A stretch of 64,000 nt of DNA. Origin: Oreocharis arfaki (lineage: Eukaryota; Chordata; Aves; Passeriformes; Paramythiidae). The DNA lies in assembly GCA_013398015.1 (NCBI GenBank), contig VZRR01011356.1, positions 87,973 to 151,972 on the forward strand, read 5' to 3'. The translations under genes and the position numbers were made by a program. Under the pieces are notes generated by a model, which worked only from the letters and a program-made list of their open reading frames with translations, was not told the DNA's origin and did no database searches. Numbering within the stretch: the stretch's first letter is position 1; each line of letters begins with the position of its first letter. This document shows, in pieces, positions 61,801 through 64,000 of this stretch.

Positions 61801-64000
61801 ATGAGGTTCAGTTCTGGTACTTGGTTATTTACTCCCTCATTTGGACAATGCAGCACTAATATTGCAGATACACCATTTACAACAGAGGATCTTTATTATG
61901 GTTGCAGAGTCAATCGTTCAGAAGTTGTCAGAATTAAGTTTACCTGTGAAAACTTAATTTGGTCTCTCTGCTTGTACTGTTCTTTCCTTAGTTACACAAC
62001 AGCACCATGTTTTCTCCTGCTGTGTGATCTCTGCCTGTGTCAAATGATGATCGATTAATTTAATTTAATGTTCTTGATGGGTGGCTTTAGCTATAGGCAC
62101 CTACTGTGCATTACTAAAACACAGATGGTTTTGAAAATTTCTAGAACACTCGTCACTCTACTCTGACTACTTAAATATTTGTTCATCTTGTCAGCACCCC
62201 ACTTGCCAAGAGTCCTTTTAGATGATGATTTTGAGATGACTTTCAAAGTACTTGCATAATATTGGGTAATATCAGTGTACAGGGTTGCTTGGGGTTCTGT
62301 AATAATTGTATGCGCTCTGTGGTTCTGATAAGTGTGAATGAAGATCAAAAGTTGAAATGTTCATAAAATGAGGGACAATTATTAGCTTGAGTGGCTTAGA
62401 GTGATGCTTAGTCAGTGGTAAAGATCAGGCTGATTTTCTTCTGACTTGGACCTGGTGGAGTTTTCAGCTTCTCTGATGAATGGGCAAGATCCTTCCACTG
62501 CTTATTCCATCTGTGACAAAAAATTAAAGACCTGAGAACAGCTAATGGGTACAAGCACACAAGTTGGCCAGTGCAGGATAAGTTAGGCTGTGAATTTGCA
62601 GGTTGTCGAAGAGTGAGATAAATGCAGGATAGATGTGAAGCTGCTGTGAACTGAAACTCTGGCTTTTCTCATGGTAGTGACATCAGGAATGTGTATCTCA
62701 GAGTTCACATTGCAGCAGCCCCTGTAATTGTAGTCCATCTCTGTTTTGAGCATTTGGCCTGGCATTCTTTATTTTAATTTGGATTTTTGTTTAAGTAAAA
62801 TTTCAAGTGTTTGAAAAAGCAAGTGGAAATCTATATTCCATTTTCTGGTGTTGTGTTTGCACTCCAGTGTTTCATTATATTTGCTAACTCTCCTATGAAC
62901 ACATCCTGCTTGAACTGAAATGTTAACTAGTAGTTTGAAGGGTGCTTCTCTCTGTAGGCTGAAATTGCAGGAGCATGAGGAAAACTGCCAGATACTTTCA
63001 TTGATTCCTGCTGAAAGCGGTGGGTATCTTGGGTTCTTGTATGGATGTCACTGGAGAATATGTGCTAGTGTCTGAAGGCTCTTGTGTACGTCCCCCAAAA
63101 TGTGAGTGTTTGCTCACCGCGTGCTCTGTATCCTGTCCCTTTTCTGTCTTGTCTACGTGCTCTTACTTTCCACTTCCCGTGTTTTTCTACCTGTGAAGGA
63201 TGTTCATTTGTCCTCTGGCTTTTCTTTCTCCTTACCCAGCTGTCCTAGCTGCCCCTGTGGATCACAGCCCCTCGTGCCGTCTCCCGTTTTTGGTATTCCT
63301 CCTTCCTTTCACACTGATAGTCAGGCTGACCCAAAGAGACAATTTCCAAAGCTTTAACTTGACCAAATTTAGAGTATTTTCATGGAGATGGCAAAGTGTG
63401 TATTTCTATTTTAAAGGCCTCTTTGTTCCCAGATTTGAGTCTCTACTTCAAAACGTGGGGTTGAGGGGTTTGGTTTTTTTCCAAAGCGAGAGTTACTCAG
63501 TGGGTTACAGAAGTTGTTACTGAAGCCTGTTTTTTGAGAGATGGGAGGAACTGTTTAGGCTGAAAACTTCCTGTGTAATCCTAAGGTGGATAGATATTTA
63601 TGTGAAGAAATTAATCACGATAACAAAGCTAAAAACACCCGGTGATGATTTTATAAATAGGTTGTGTTATTAGTCCTGGTCATGCTATGTGTGCATAAAA
63701 AAGTAATAGAAAGGTTCCTGCTTTCACATGCTACCTGCATTATAGAGTTGTTTTCTGTACACACTGCATATTTTTGGTTTACACAGTTTCCTCCTCTTGA
63801 ATACTGAAATGGATAGGGAAGGCAAAATATGACTGGCTGCTACAAGATAGGAATAGCATATTGCAATTGCTTTCCAAAAGAGTCTGGCTTTAATAGGATG
63901 ATGTCTCATTATTTTTAACCTCCATCTGTACTTGTGTTGGAAGAGCATTGTGAACAATACACAATGCATAAATTTATATCTAGAATGTAATGAGAGAGAC

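Larger units (their letters stand above)
42490..64000 (+). other. CDK14: CDK14 intron, 5' part (phase 1, runs off the window)
   Basis: At least 21.5 kb of intron follows the PFTAIRE exon. I looked for the next coding exon (human residues 182 onward, ASLLKGLKHANI) and did not see it. Contents are two assembly-gap marks, a G-quadruplex motif, one CR1 element, a (TA)n tract, short tandem duplications and two strong inverted repeats. The rest, including 50.0-57.8 kb and 59-64 kb, is featureless AT-rich sequence with chance open frames only. Confidence 0.9.

Noticed and set aside
42490..64000. Search for the next CDK14 exon (ASLLKGLKHANI)
   Set aside because: No matching codons seen; the exon most likely lies beyond the window.
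1..64000. CRISPR arrays, operons, prokaryotic elements or a novel defence-type system
   Set aside because: The window is vertebrate intronic DNA; no regularly spaced repeats or gene clusters are present.

Overview
The window looks like bird nuclear DNA. It is AT-rich and almost wholly non-coding. It carries several 3'-anchored CR1 (chicken repeat 1) LINE fragments ending in ATTCTRTG-type octamer repeats, and three vertebrate exons with canonical GT/AG splice sites. Low repeat density plus CR1 favours a bird over a turtle or crocodilian, but the species cannot be fixed by eye. An isolated N and an NNN run show it is a draft assembly.

The only gene I can support is CDK14 (PFTK1, the PFTAIRE kinase) on the + strand. 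Three consecutive internal coding exons are present: 20899-21144 (residues 42-123 in human numbering, N-terminal regulatory region), 31396-31490 (residues 124-155, start of the kinase domain with the glycine-rich loop) and 42410-42489 (residues 155-182, catalytic lysine and PFTAIRE helix). Their phases join cleanly (0, then 2, then 1). The exon for residues 1-41 must lie upstream of base 1. The exons for the catalytic loop, activation segment and C-lobe must lie beyond base 64000; I found no trace of them here. The window is therefore four large intron segments around three small exons: 20.9 kb (partial), 10.25 kb, 10.9 kb and 21.5 kb (partial). Together the exons encode the 14-3-3-binding N-terminal segment and the ATP-binding N-lobe up to the cyclin-contacting helix of a cyclin Y-dependent kinase.

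The introns hold four CR1 insertions, all in the sense orientation. The largest (about 1195-2370) is an internally deleted copy lacking the reverse transcriptase core. Other intronic structure includes four G-quadruplex-type motifs, a perfect 22-bp palindrome, a perfect 10-bp-stem hairpin, several two-copy tandem duplications (units 10-29 bp), microsatellites and homopolymers, and two GC-richer blocks (about 6740-7075 and 28650-28945), one with exon-like splice signals. An imperfect tandem duplication joined by a single N (44307-44463) is best read as an assembly artefact.

No tRNA, rRNA, CRISPR, operon or novel multi-gene system was seen. The remaining open reading frames (up to about 155 codons) have the size expected by chance and resemble nothing I recognise.
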